In this document: one piece after another, positions 25,898 to 37,949 of the stretch | Layout: every line of letters starts with the position of its first letter | Numbering within the stretch: position 1 is the first letter of the stretch | DNA from: Labyrinthula sp. Ha | Lineage: Eukaryota; Sar; Bigyra; Labyrinthulida; Labyrinthulaceae | Assembly: GCA_015227615.1 (NCBI GenBank) | Contig: JAALGZ010000082.1 | Span: forward strand, 1 to 64,000 | Reading direction: 5' to 3' | Length of the DNA stretch: 64,000 bases | Position numbers and translations under genes: made by a program | Notes under the pieces: model-generated | Told to the model about the DNA's origin: nothing | The model's input: only the letters and a program-made list of their open reading frames with translations | Databases searched by the model: none

Positions 25898-28480
25898 CTC
25901 TTAATTTAAAATTTAAGAATTTATTTCTTGTTGTACAGGTTTGAGAAGAGATGTATGTATTTTTCTACTGCTGGGCAGTTGAGCTGGGTGCACTTGTGAC
26001 GATGGTTCAAGTAGTTTCTGGAAAAATGGCGTTCTTTTGAAACTATCAAAAGATTTTTGATATCTTTTTCCAGATCAAGGGTCCGAAGAGCACAAACCTT
26101 CATATCATTGTACCTTTCTATAGAGAGCCCTATAAAAGAAAAATATATCATCTGTTATGTGAACTAGGATCGAGGAATGCCAAAGTGAGATCTGCCTTTG
26201 AAGAAATCGAATATATATGTCACAACCATGCTAGGAAACTGACGGTTTGATCGAAATTGAAATTTCAGGGAATGTGTTCAATGAAATTGTACTGCAATAA
26301 GAAGGAAAAGGTACCAATTCTTGAAACAGAGAGACTTCTTCTTTTAGGTATTAATCTCTTGTGGGTAATTGTTTCTGATATTGCTTCATATTTCTAACCT
26401 GTAGAATTATCGAAGAACTGCTTTAATCTTGTTCACTAAAAAAACTCTACTCACAACGCCAATGTTAAAGTTGTGTAATAAATATGAAACTGAGTAAAGT
26501 CAGTTTCCGGTTGAGTTTGAGCATTAATTTCACTCAAAATTAAATACAGTCAACTGTTATAGGTAACCAGCTATGACTTTCTTTGCTCTCATCTTACTTT
26601 CCAAACTACTATATATAAGAAACCATGGCAGACTGCTAATTGTACTCATGCCAGAGTAAAATAGGTTATTCTCAATTCCCTAGCTACATTCCTTAATGCA
26701 ATGACTTCATTGATAATGGCCAGAACATTTCGTAAGGTATAGCTCAGAAAAAAGGAATTCTATTTGCCTTTCTTAAATGGTTTGATTATTGTAATTAAGT
26801 GGCGCTAGTGTGGCTATGTATGATCAAAACAACTATAGTGAAATGATAAAATTTGTCTGAACTGTTTCTGACATGCTCTCCCTTACTCTACAATGCTTAC
26901 ATAGTTATTTTTCTTGCTCATGAAAATACTAATTAGATAATAGGTTTGGTTTTCATCTCTCAAGAAAAATCGAGTTTCCAACCTTTGATACTGTATTTCC
27001 TGCATTACCAGATTGACTTTGGTTGCTGTTCTCGTGCGCGGATTCGAGATGTCATTTTGTAATATATTTGTTATAGAACACATGTTTATCGGTTAACTGA
27101 CATAATTTCTAGTCGTTAATGAATTAAGCTCTTACTCAAAAGAACTTGTAGAAGTTATCACTGTAATTACAGGAAGTCATGTATTATGTAAATGATAGGC
27201 AATTCGAGCACCCTGCAGATGTGAAATACTTCATATATATATTGCAAATACTATAGAGTCCTCATAAGTTTTTTTTTCACATCTTATTACTTCTTGTTTA
27301 ACTACTTGAGAAACTCTCTTATCTTTAAACTCTCTAGGGAAGGACAAACTCGAAATTCTTTTCCTAATATTTTAGCTATTAAATTAGTGTCTGCCATAAT
27401 CTACATCTTGTTTTATATCATATTCCTACTGATTGTTCACCTGTGGCTAAGAATCCAGTAAAAATTAGGTTCTTTTTTCCCCTTCCTTTATTTATCAAAA
27501 GGTTTGTTCCAAGTTTACCTTCTAATAATATGATAAATTTCCTCCACAACAACATCACAAAATACAAGACACCATTCCACTATATCAAATCATTTCAAAT
27601 AAAAAGAAGCACATTTCATTCCATGGGCGAAAAACAGTTAATATATACAAACAGTTACTTAAGCTGCATAGTAACTTATGATTATTTGACGCAGTCATGT
27701 AATTTAAAATTACATTGACTAGAAGCCTGAATTTCATTAAGAAATAGCCAAAAGCGAAACATAGAATTTCTTATAGAAAAATATAATTCTACTTTATTTC
27801 TGAGTAGTGTCAAAACTGATATTACCCTTTCTTCTTAGATTAGGTTATTAACGGCTAAGTTATCAAATGGTTTAACGTATATTTTGCTTCAGATTAAAGA
27901 ATATTGACAATAAAAAGTACACGACCAAGTGCCTAGCACTACAATCATAGGGCAAAATAGATTTGTGATTTTCTAGAGTTAAGTTAATCTTCTGGGATCA
28001 AGATTTAAATACGGCAAGTGTGATAGGGAAACACAACCAATCCCATTGATGTCCAATGTGCCCGTATATTATTATCTCTGGCAATATATTTAACGAAATT
28101 ACCAGTACACATAACCTTCTCCAGAATATAATACATATCAGCATCTTTCATAGATGAGAATTGGCTACACCCTATTGCCTAGTGCCTAGAACATTGTTAT
28201 ATGTTTCTATGGGTGCTTCTTCTAATATTACACTGGTAGTCTGAAATAAAATATGTACGTTTAGTCATGTTATATTTAAGCTTTAATAACCAATTCTAAT
28301 AAAACAAAAATACTAGTAGTCTAGACAGGATAAGAATATACTCTCAAGTGTCCCAGGGTACTTTATCAATTCCACTACCTTAAAAGAATTAGAGTAGAGC
28401 AAAACCTCTCTAAGCCGACGTTGGAAGCCATATACGTTTCCTGATAATGTTAAAAGCTATGATCAATAGAGTTGAAAAAA
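25898..28480. other. AT-rich intergenic stretch, no gene recognised
   Basis: Sequence downstream of gene B. Open frames on either strand (for example near 25921-26151 and 27443-27718) lack motifs or splicing partners. Nothing further supported. Confidence 0.45.
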
Positions 28481-31400
28481 TACCTTAGCAATTGAGTGTT
28501 ATCCAAGTCAGAGTGCATAAAAGTAACATACTTTTATTCTCATTCCTTGACATGGCATCTACATGCACATTTCTGGTAATCCCAACAAACATGTAACTCC
28601 TATCGGGCATCAGACCACGACTAAACCTAAGATACTTGAAATTTTTAATATTTATGGTACTAATGGGCAAGGCCTTGTCCCTTTTAGAATCCATTGATCT
28701 AATTCTCCGAGGAGGATCTATAGTTCCTGCTAAAAATAAGTTCATCCTAGCCCCAATATTCGCAAGATTCAAATCAAAAATATTAAACTTTATAGTTCGC
28801 ACCCCTGAAGGTTCTAGGTGTTAAATAATTTGCTCCGGTATAAAAAAGGCGAATGAATTACCGCCAAAATTCTTTAATAATGTTTTGTCGGTTTCTGGTG
28901 ATGGAGAATACTGAACTATGTGCTATAATTCATTGCAATACCAGAAAAGGAAGCAATTTACCCTTCAATGTTTCAGGCATTTTCCAAGGAAAAACAATAT
29001 TTAACCTATGTAAAACCAGAGCATCTCTTAACATTCAAATCTTCCACTAAGTGGTACCAGTCCTAATTATCTGAATAAGTATTGTAAAAGGATTAAGATC
29101 CTCATTCACTGCTACCCGTGACTCTAGATTTCTATAATTGAATCTCCCCGTTTTCTTTCGTATAGTTTCTATGCTTTTGCCAACCTCCGTAAAAATTATG
29201 ACACCTTTCATCTTAAAGCTCAAAGAGGGTTAAGTTTCAGATTTGATTGGTCAATTGTATGGCATAATCATTGAATCTCTATATATTCCTTTACAGTCAC
29301 AGAAAAGTTAAATAAGTAATATTTAAGTATTGATAAAAATACAGGGTGTAAATGTGTTGTATATTACACCTTTGTGCAGTAAGCCTCTTCATTAGTGTAT
29401 AATATTTATGTTATCAGAAATGTTAGGAATATATTGTAATAAAATGTCATTTTGTAAACATATTCAAAGTATGGTGATGGGATATCAAGTACTATGGTAT
29501 TGATTCATAGAATTATGTGAGTAAGACTGATTAGCTCAAAGTGTTACTTCAGGAACTTAGGGTGTTCTCCAGATTAAAGTGTATACCGTGTATTGTTTAT
29601 ATTAATTCTAGCAATAAATATCACTGTAGGTGTGTGCTAAATTGTTGTTTCGAGTAAAATAGTGGTTCCTGGTACATCTTTTGTTCCACAAAATTTCTTC
29701 ATCTATTCTTCATAGAGAGTTGTGAAAGTGGCAACTTCTCAATTTCTTACCAACCCATCGTCTTGTTTTTATGTAGACAAATGAAGTTTAAAGACATGAG
29801 GTTTTAGCAACCTTATCTTTACAGGCTCTGGTTTCTACGTTTTATTTCCATCTCCTTCTCATTTAGTTCTGTCAATTTTGTGAATAGAAAACCCTTGGTG
29901 CATTAATTTAATATCTCTTTCTCAAAGATAATCTGCGCCAAAACTTGCAGATCCTCATATAGCTTTATAAGTAGATTATGGGTATTATTCTTTACCTCAA
30001 ACCCTGAAGAAAGTGGTAGCCATATAGATCAGCAGCAACCCATCTGAAAATTATATTCTTTTTATTTTATTCGCCTTAAAACCCTGGAGAATAATTACAA
30101 CTAACACCTTGAATTTAGATGTGTTTGACAATGGCGTCCTACTGCGGTTCCCTATTCCGGACACATACATAGTTCTCGTTCATCCCAACAAAATCACCGC
30201 ATTTTACACATTGTTGAATAAAATCTACGGAATCTATTACGGCTTCAGCCAATTAAGTTTGGTGTTTTTTTTAGAATATTCATCTCAACCTTTGAGACAT
30301 CAACACCCCCAGCGCAAACTGCATCATCTGAGCCCTTAGATTAGCTTAACAGATTATCTCCGTGTTCCCGCTTCAATTTTGTCACATGGTAAGTCCTATG
30401 CTATAAGCACTCCGGCTCTTCTTAAATATTCTCCACCTTCTCCGACGCCTGCTTCACAATTGGGTCATTTCAGTGACTTGTTCTAGTATATGCAAGGAAC
30501 CCTATACCCATCTTTACTAGGTCGTGCCTTGGTATATAAGACAGAAACATCGGGTTCCGGTTCAAGTTACCTCTGCCATTATGTCCAATATTTATAAATT
30601 AAGTTATTATAGAGCACGGAGTGTGCCACTATAGCCCCTACAACCTGTACTGGAAACATAAATCTTTCAAATACTTGAAAATCGTAATGTTTAGCACCTC
30701 AGAAACACCATTCGTCCATGGACTATAAGCAATATCAAATGAATATTCATATCCAAGAGAATGTAGATGGTTTCCTAACAACTTTTCATAAATTGGATTT
30801 GTAAGTTATAGTACAAGTATTACGAAAAATTTCTCGAGATGAAACCATTCCTTCTACTGGATTTTCTAGCCGGCTATTGATAAATTCTTAGCGCTATGAG
30901 GAATGTCTACACTTATGTCATCGATGTTTAGGGTGATAGATCTTCCTTGTCTCTACTTTAGTTCTAGATGAATATCAACATTTCCTGAAAAAATCTTCTT
31001 CTTCTTTTTCTGCAAATTTCCCTTCTCCAACAAGCTATGACTGGTTGTTACTAGATGTTTTTGGAATTGGTGAGGTTACTTCAAAACTTCATTTACCACA
31101 CCATCATATCATGTGGCTTTGTTTTTCTTGACTCTTTTTAAATTCTTTTTTATAATTTTATTTTTGCCTAAGATATTTTATCAAATCGTGGAGTCAGTCT
31201 TTAAATTTAGATTCCATTTTCTGTTGCGGTGATGGGCTTCATCTACGTTAATATTCTTTTTTTTGTTGAATTGGATATATTGCGTTTTGTAGTAATTATG
31301 TAGTTATATTTTCAGTATTTTTTCTTGTTGCGAAATTATTTTTTTGTTATTATTTTGAAGTCACCTTTTCTGGTAGATTCTAACTAGTCTATATTCTTGA

Positions 31401-32870
31401 CAGGGGCTTTCGTGTTAGAATTAGTATCTGCTGCTGTGTGTAGCTCCTCCAATTATAGTTTCTGGTCAGGGTTTGCAACTTTTTTTTAGTATTTTTGGAG
31501 ATGTTTGTTATTTCTTCAGCTGAAACAGAGTTTCAACTTTCTAATCTTAGCTTCATATTTTCAATATTGAATTGAAGGTCTTTCGATGAAAACCTTTATA
31601 TTCATTTGATGGAATTGGTTTCTCTATTACCTTTCGCTTTGTCTTCGTGCGTTAGACGTAGTTTACCATATTGGATTCAAGTTTAATATTTTATATTCTT
31701 GTTAGATTATCTCATCAAATCTCTCAATGTATATTTTTCAATAGGTCGATACATGTTTTTTTGTGCCGCCTTTGGCATTAATTCTTAGGGAGCAAGGTTG
31801 ATGATATATCATACCCCCATTTCATCTTATTTCCGGCTGATAGATATCTTTGCTAATTTCTAGCTTATTTGAAGGAAATTATTTCTGTGGACTTGTTGGA
31901 ATCAAAGAAATATATTTGTGATAACCTTGCATGAGTGTTTCTTGGGTTAGAGGGTAACATATTTTCTTCGCCTATTTTTCGTTGTTTTGTAACCATAGCT
32001 TGTAAGAGCCGTATCGCTGTGTAACAGTAACAGTAACAGTTTCTTCAATTCTTATTAGTTCTAAAAGATAGTCCATAAACCCTGCTTTTATTTTCATCAT
32101 CCTCTTTACCACCTTTTCAATGATTCTTTTCTGTGTCATCTGTATGAATTCCTGCCATTCTTAAATCCTGATTCCACTTTTGATAACACAAGTGTTAATT
32201 ATCAGTGGTTTTTCTGTTACTTCTGATGCTTTTAGGTGGTAGAAACCTGTTACCTGCTCTCTAGAAGTTGAATATGTCATTAAAATATTTTTTATGTGAA
32301 GAGATTCCTACATCGGCGGGGTTGGAGTTGGTCTGTGAGATATAGCATATTTTTTTTCTCAACCTGATTGATATTTTCCTTTACCTTTCTGAAAATTTCA
32401 AAATCTTCTTATACAACCTCTTGAAATAAGATCAGCATATACAGAAATCTGTATCAGTCTTACTATTTTAGATAGATTTTATCTAGCAAGGTCGCCGATG
32501 TTTAGTGAGAGTGATTCAACGCTTATTTTGCGTAGGCTAGTGAGATCAAAAATTCTGGTTGCTTCCTTTATGCTCACTAAATGTATGGAACAAACTCTTC
32601 ATTGTAAAGATTTTTTGAATACTCGTTTCCAACCTCATCGGAACTTTCCAGAACGGTAATATACCTAAGTTCTTCGACAATAATGTCAATCAGAGTTTCA
32701 TTATTGTTGTCACCAGGAGAGGGGGAAATCGTGGTATTCGACGAACAAGTGACTACGAAAAAGTACTACCCCTGTGGTAGTGCACATGTTCCTATCGTTT
32801 TTAAAGTTTGTTTTCATATGTACAAGAATACAATAGACACGTTATTTAGGAACACCATAAATTTTACCCC
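28480..32870 (-). mobile_element. Weathered LTR-retroelement debris (Ty3- and/or BEL/Pao-like)
   Basis: Minus-strand traces of retroelement protein. An RNase H-like stretch (VYADLISRG) lies near 32415-32450, a BEL/Pao-like NPADVG trace near 32311-32335, an integrase-core trace (AYSPWTNGVSEV) near 30700-30735, and a possible integrase C-terminal trace near 28500-28660. Order along the minus strand (RNase H, then integrase) fits one pol gene, but the spacing is too long and further insertions or a second element are likely. The remains are heavily broken, with many breaks, and no LTRs are recognisable. Old. The family is uncertain because the two best traces point in different directions. Confidence 0.4.
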
Positions 32871-32879
32871 AAGTTTATG

Positions 32880-35800
32880 ACTGTTTTCTAGCTTTTTCTT
32901 GTATTTTCAGTTTCTCTTCCATAGAATCACTTGTATTAACGTCGTCGCAAGCCTTTGCTATACGCTTCGTGGCTCCTAGCGGGATTAATTTTTGTTTATT
33001 GTATTCTTATTTTACCTAGTTGGTTGCGAGGATCTTACCAACAGAATAAGTAGGTACTAAAGTATTGTAGCTACGTTTGAGCCTAAACATAAAGGATGGG
33101 AATGAAAACATAGAGTTACTTTCAATTATAATGTTTTTAACAAAAAAAGACCGAATGTAATTTCTTCTGATATTACAGAAGGGTTGTGGGAGATTCTTCT
33201 TGTTCAAAGAGATAATTCATTGACCTGCAATTTTTCTTGGCTCAAGGTAATTAAATTTAGTGGATACAAGAATTTAAGAATACACCAAGATACATAAAAA
33301 AGTACTAATATTCTCAACGCAATTAAGCCATGCTTTTGAAAAGGATTTATGTAGATAAATTATAAGTTTTTAAACTCCAAGACTGCATTAAATACGCTGT
33401 TTAAATCTAAGACTAGGATGATTAAATTTTAAAATAAAAAAAAACTTTTTAACCTAAGATACATCAGGAAAACGACCACAATACAACCTTTTCAAAACAA
33501 AGAACATATACCTTCTTTGCGTTGTAGTTATTTTTCTCTACGATGGTTTATATGTGTTGTTGAATACTTTATCATATATAAAACTTAACAAAACATGCAT
33601 TTCTATGTAAGAATTTGCAATAATATGACGGAGATTTGTATAATTAAAACCAATAAAAGCTTCAAACTTTATTTTTTTCTAAGCTACTGAAAATTAGTCC
33701 TAGATAAAGTTAGAGTCAAAGTTCTTGATATTTAACCAATTTTAAGTGCAGTTTTGGCTATTTTAAAGTTGAGTTCGGAGTAAAGTTAAATTAAACCAAA
33801 TAACTATTGCTTAGATTAATAGGGAGGCTCTTGGAGCTTCCTCGAACAAAACTCTGAGGAACCCTTAATCATTCGTAACTATGGGTGACTACCATTTCTC
33901 AGTATGTTTTGTTACTGAATACCACTCATTCAGGAATATTTCACATTTAAGGGTATCCTTTTTCAGAGTTTCTTAGATCTCGGAAATAGGATACATTGTT
34001 AGGAATTCCATACAGAATACTTTAATTCTCAAAAAAAATTGTTTCTAAACCTAAATTCACCCGTTCCTTTTGGCTGGTGAGGTCTGTTCAAACTGTAGAA
34101 AAATATTTCTCGAGGTATTACACGGATTGGGGTTTTGAAAAACAGCATTTTAGCTCAATATCAACTTTTCTTAGAAAAAACTTAAAATTTCCTTAAAAAC
34201 AGAATTAAAGGTTCCAGGTCATGTTTTTTAGTTATTAGGGGCTACTTAATATAAAAACTTAGGGGGTAATAGCAAAACTGAGTGATTTCGGATTTTCAGA
34301 TGTACAGATTTTCAACATTTTAGTTTTCTGAGTGAAGTTTAGCTCAGTTACGTTTGACTAGAGAAGAAATATTCTTAGAAATGGTTTCAGGAGTTAGGTA
34401 TGGTGATTTCTTAGGGTCTGAGAGAAGTCAGATCATCTATAGGGTTGTTCTTCGTGATGTTACGTTTAAATGTATGTTTTTTTAGAGATCTGTAAACTTA
34501 GTCAAACGGACCCTTAAAATTAACCTTTTTTAGGGCTTAAAGTACTCATCCTTATCAAGTACCTTAATAAAATACATGGTTGAAAAGGCTTTTGTAATGT
34601 GATACACATTGTGAGTAATAATATTTTATTTGAGGAAGATTTTGTGACAAAAATTAAGAAATGCTATAGGCGTATTTTCAGTAATCATGGTTTTTTATGA
34701 TTTATCTTATTTTAATCCTCTAAATTTTATGTGAGTTAGTACTACCTTTAGTTTGCAATATATTTTAAGCTTCGTAGAAGAGTTGAAAAGGTGTTATTTA
34801 TTATATGGCCATTATACTACATTTTTGAAAAAAACGCTGATAAAGTTTTCAACATCCCATAATAGCAAAAACCATAAAATAATATTGTATGCTACTAAGT
34901 TTAACTCGAGCATAAGACAAAACGTTGACAGTTTATAAAGGTGGTGTAACCTTTTTCTTCATCGCTTTATGGTCGATATGAAATGGATGAGATATATTTT
35001 TGTGGTATTCAGTGTTCTATATGAATTTATTCTTTTCAAATATTATATTATTTTATATATTTAGAAAGATATTTCAAATAACTTTCTACGGCTATATATT
35101 GTTTCATAGAACTCAGAAAATTCGCTGAGAAATGGGCTCTGCAATTATTTAGTAATTCACCCAAAATACAGATCGAGCTGTAAAGAACAGAATAGAAAGT
35201 ATCTTCCAGTGCTCAAATATAAAAAATCTGAATACTAGCTATTAGAAATAATTTTGAGATAATTCACATAAGCTACACTAGTACTTTAAATAAAAATGAA
35301 GCGAGGTACAAGAGGAACAAAAATTTGACTTGAAATTAATTAATATTTTTCAAATATGAAAATACGTAGTTTAACCCTAGGATATCCAAGTAAAATAAAA
35401 TAATAAGGCTATAATATCTTAAGAATTAATATTTAAACTATCTTAGAGTTTTATTTGGTTTTACAAGATGAAGTGTTGATTGATAAAAATAGATTTTACT
35501 ACGTGAAATCTTCGTATGCTAAATTTTGCTTTGATATTCGGATATAAGGACGTCCATAAATCGTGATTACATTCTTAAAAAACTAAATTCCTTCTTGTGA
35601 GTGTATATGAAGTTAAAATATCTTTTCAAAGATGTGTTATGATTTCACTGAAAAAAAAAATTGAGCCAAGATACAAGCATTTCTATCGGAAGATTATGGA
35701 AATTTCTTGCTATGGCAAAGGTATTTCCTCTATTTTCTCAATTGCATTATATCTTAGAGAATAGAATTAGTTCTTGAAATTATTTAGAAGAGTCATTTGG

Positions 35801-36130
35801 AATATTTCGCTACTTTCTAGGAACTCACTTTGAACTTAGATTGAGATATCTTCAAAGAAGAGGTTAGCAGTTATAGGAAGGTTTTCATATCAAATAGCTT
35901 CCACATGATGTTGATTCTAGCGTACATTTAGTTCTGAGTCAGTTTTCGCTTCAATTGTATTTCTTTATATTGAGAGTATAGGCAGAAAGAATTATTTAGA
36001 TATGATTTGAGAAAAAAATATTATATAGTTATATAATTTTGGAAACCCAAAAAGTTATCTTTAATTTTTTCTAAACATTAATTTTCCGCTAATTTTCGTG
36101 TGTCTTAACATTAAGCAAAATTTGGACATT
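32880..36130. other. AT-rich intergenic stretch, no gene recognised
   Basis: Very AT-rich, with homopolymer A and T runs and no supported gene on either strand. Small frames near 33016-33207 and 34753-34938 have no recognisable features. Confidence 0.45.
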
Positions 36131-36141
36131 TTTTCCCGACA

Positions 36142-36560
36142 GTTAACGGTAAGCACGATAAAAAACCATAATCTTAACGTTAGAATGCTTTTACTAATGT
36201 TGAATTCTAACGTTATTGACCTACAAGCGCCAGTTACATATAACTTAAAATAGCCTTTCTTAACTAACGTTAACACTAATGTTTTAACGATAGCGATACC
36301 CTGTTAACGTTTATCACGATAAGAAATCCTAATTGTCGTCCAAAATAATAATTTTGGATAATTTTTTCTTACTTTTTCTGGTTAATTTGTTTTTGATAAT
36401 CTTTCAAAACAATACATAATCAAGAAATCATCAATCAAGATATGAGATATCTCGATATGAAATCCCGAAAGTCTCAGAATGTTTTATTGGAAGGTTAATA
36501 CTAATGTTAGGCAACAGTAACCACAAAGATTGAATTTCAGTAACGGTAAATTAACGTTTC
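36142..36560. repeat. Degenerate TAACG-rich repeat cluster upstream of LNR gene C
   Basis: About ten copies of TAACG/CGTTA, often as TAACGTTA or GTTAACG, occur within roughly 420 bp of otherwise CpG-poor AT-rich DNA. One longer unit recurs: GTTAACG, then CACGATAA, then a TAAT end, starting at 36142 and again at 36303. ACTAATGTT also occurs three times (near 36193, 36274 and 36499). The cluster ends about 200 bp before the gene C start codon. Confidence 0.6.
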
Positions 36561-36594
36561 ATTGATAGTGATGCAAAGTCTCGTTTATCATCTC

Positions 36595-36643
36595 GTCTCA
36601 AAAGGTTCTCGAAAACGTCTAGTGCAAGGAGTATATCTTGCAG
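36595..36643 (+). promoter_or_regulatory. Shared upstream boxes 1 and 2 of LNR gene C
   Basis: Box 1, GTCTCAAAAGGTTC, at 36595-36608 and box 2, AGTATATCTTGCAG, at 36630-36643, ending 114 bp before the ATG at 36757. Order and spacing match genes A and B. Confidence 0.55.
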
Positions 36644-36756
36644 TCCAAAAGAAACAGTTCCCAATTATAAATTAGGTAGGAAAATGGATGCAGCGCCCTA
36701 CTGTGACTGCAGTAGTTTTCGGAGTAGTATGAACACTGAAATTAAACTTAAAAAGT

Positions 36757-37878
36757 ATGAAATTTATTGGCATAAGCATACTGATAAGTCTTGTTACTGC
36801 ACAAGAAACTCCAGAGTGCTCTGAGACCGGTTGCCCCACAGGATGGCAAGGCATCCTTCTTGTTTGAACATAACCTGTAGGAGATGGTTTCTGTGACTCG
36901 CAGTGTTACAATGAAGAATGTGATTTCGATTCTGGTGATTGTACTGGAGTTCCAGATGTTCTACTTTGTGGATCGCAAGGATGTCAAACCTGGGCGTACT
37001 TAATCTGTATCTTCTTATTTTAGTTTAGGAAATGGTGTTTGTACTGACGCGTGTAACACTGAAGCGTGCGGATTTGACATGGGGGATTGTACACCTCCTA
37101 CATGCTTGGCCACCGGATGCCCACAAGGCTGGCAGGGGGATGCCCTTTGTGATTTGGAATGCTTCAACGAAGAATGTGACTTTGACTCTGGAGATTGTGA
37201 TGGGGTTCCCGATGTACTTGGATGTGCATCGCAAGGATGTCAAACTTGGACGTACTTTTTCTATTGAGTATTATTTTAGCTTGGGAAATGGAGATTGTTC
37301 TGATGCTTGTTACATTGAAGCCTGTGGCTTCGACATGGGGGACTGTACCGATAGTGACAGTGCAGCCATCTGTGTAGCCACAGGCTGCCCAAACGGGTGG
37401 CAAGGGGATACACTTTGTGATTGGGAATGTTACAATGAAAAATGTCACTTTGATTCTGGCGATTGTGCTGGAGTTCCAGATGTACTTCTATGTGCAGCGG
37501 GAGGATGTGCAACTACGACGTAAATGTAAACATTTAGTTAATTTAGTTTGGGGAGTGGATTCTGTTCTCCTGCGTGTGATACTGAACCTTGTGGATTTGA
37601 CATGGGGGATTGTAACTCTCCTACATGCTTGGCCACTGAATGCCCACAAGGCTGGCAAGGAGATACGCTTTGTGATTTGGAATGCTTCAACGAAGAATGT
37701 GACTTTGACTCTGGAGATTGTGATGGGGTTCCCGATGTACTTGGATGTGCATCGCAAGGATGTCAAACTTGGACGTACTTTTTATATTGAGTATTATTCT
37801 AGTATGGGAAATGGAGATTGTTCCGATGCCTGTAACACTGAAGCATGTGGTTTTGACATGGGGGATTGCGTATTTTAA
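36757..37878 (+). CDS. LNR gene C: secreted Lin-12/Notch-repeat protein lacking the C-terminal LNR tail (6 exons)
   Basis: Proposed exons 36757-36850, 36881-36995, 37024-37251, 37280-37519, 37547-37774 and 37803-37878, giving 326 residues and a TAA stop. Introns are 30, 28, 28, 27 and 28 nt. Intron 1 begins GC rather than GT (GC...TAG) at the same place and phase as intron 1 of gene A; the other introns are GT...TAG, phase 2. Signal peptide MKFIGISILISLVTAQ. About eight LNRs follow. The last exon stops two residues after an LNR (GDCVF), whereas A and B continue for a further three LNRs, so C has lost or never had the tail. Exons 3 and 5 are close internal duplicates. The exon 4-intron 4-exon 5 junction resembles gene A, while other segments resemble gene B, giving a mosaic. 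It could be a functional short form or a decaying copy; every exon is open. Confidence 0.78.
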
Positions 37879-37949
37879 TCTTGCTATCTTAAATGACTTT
37901 TCTAATCTTCTCGAATACAATTTTACTCCTTATTAGTTAGATGACTCAA

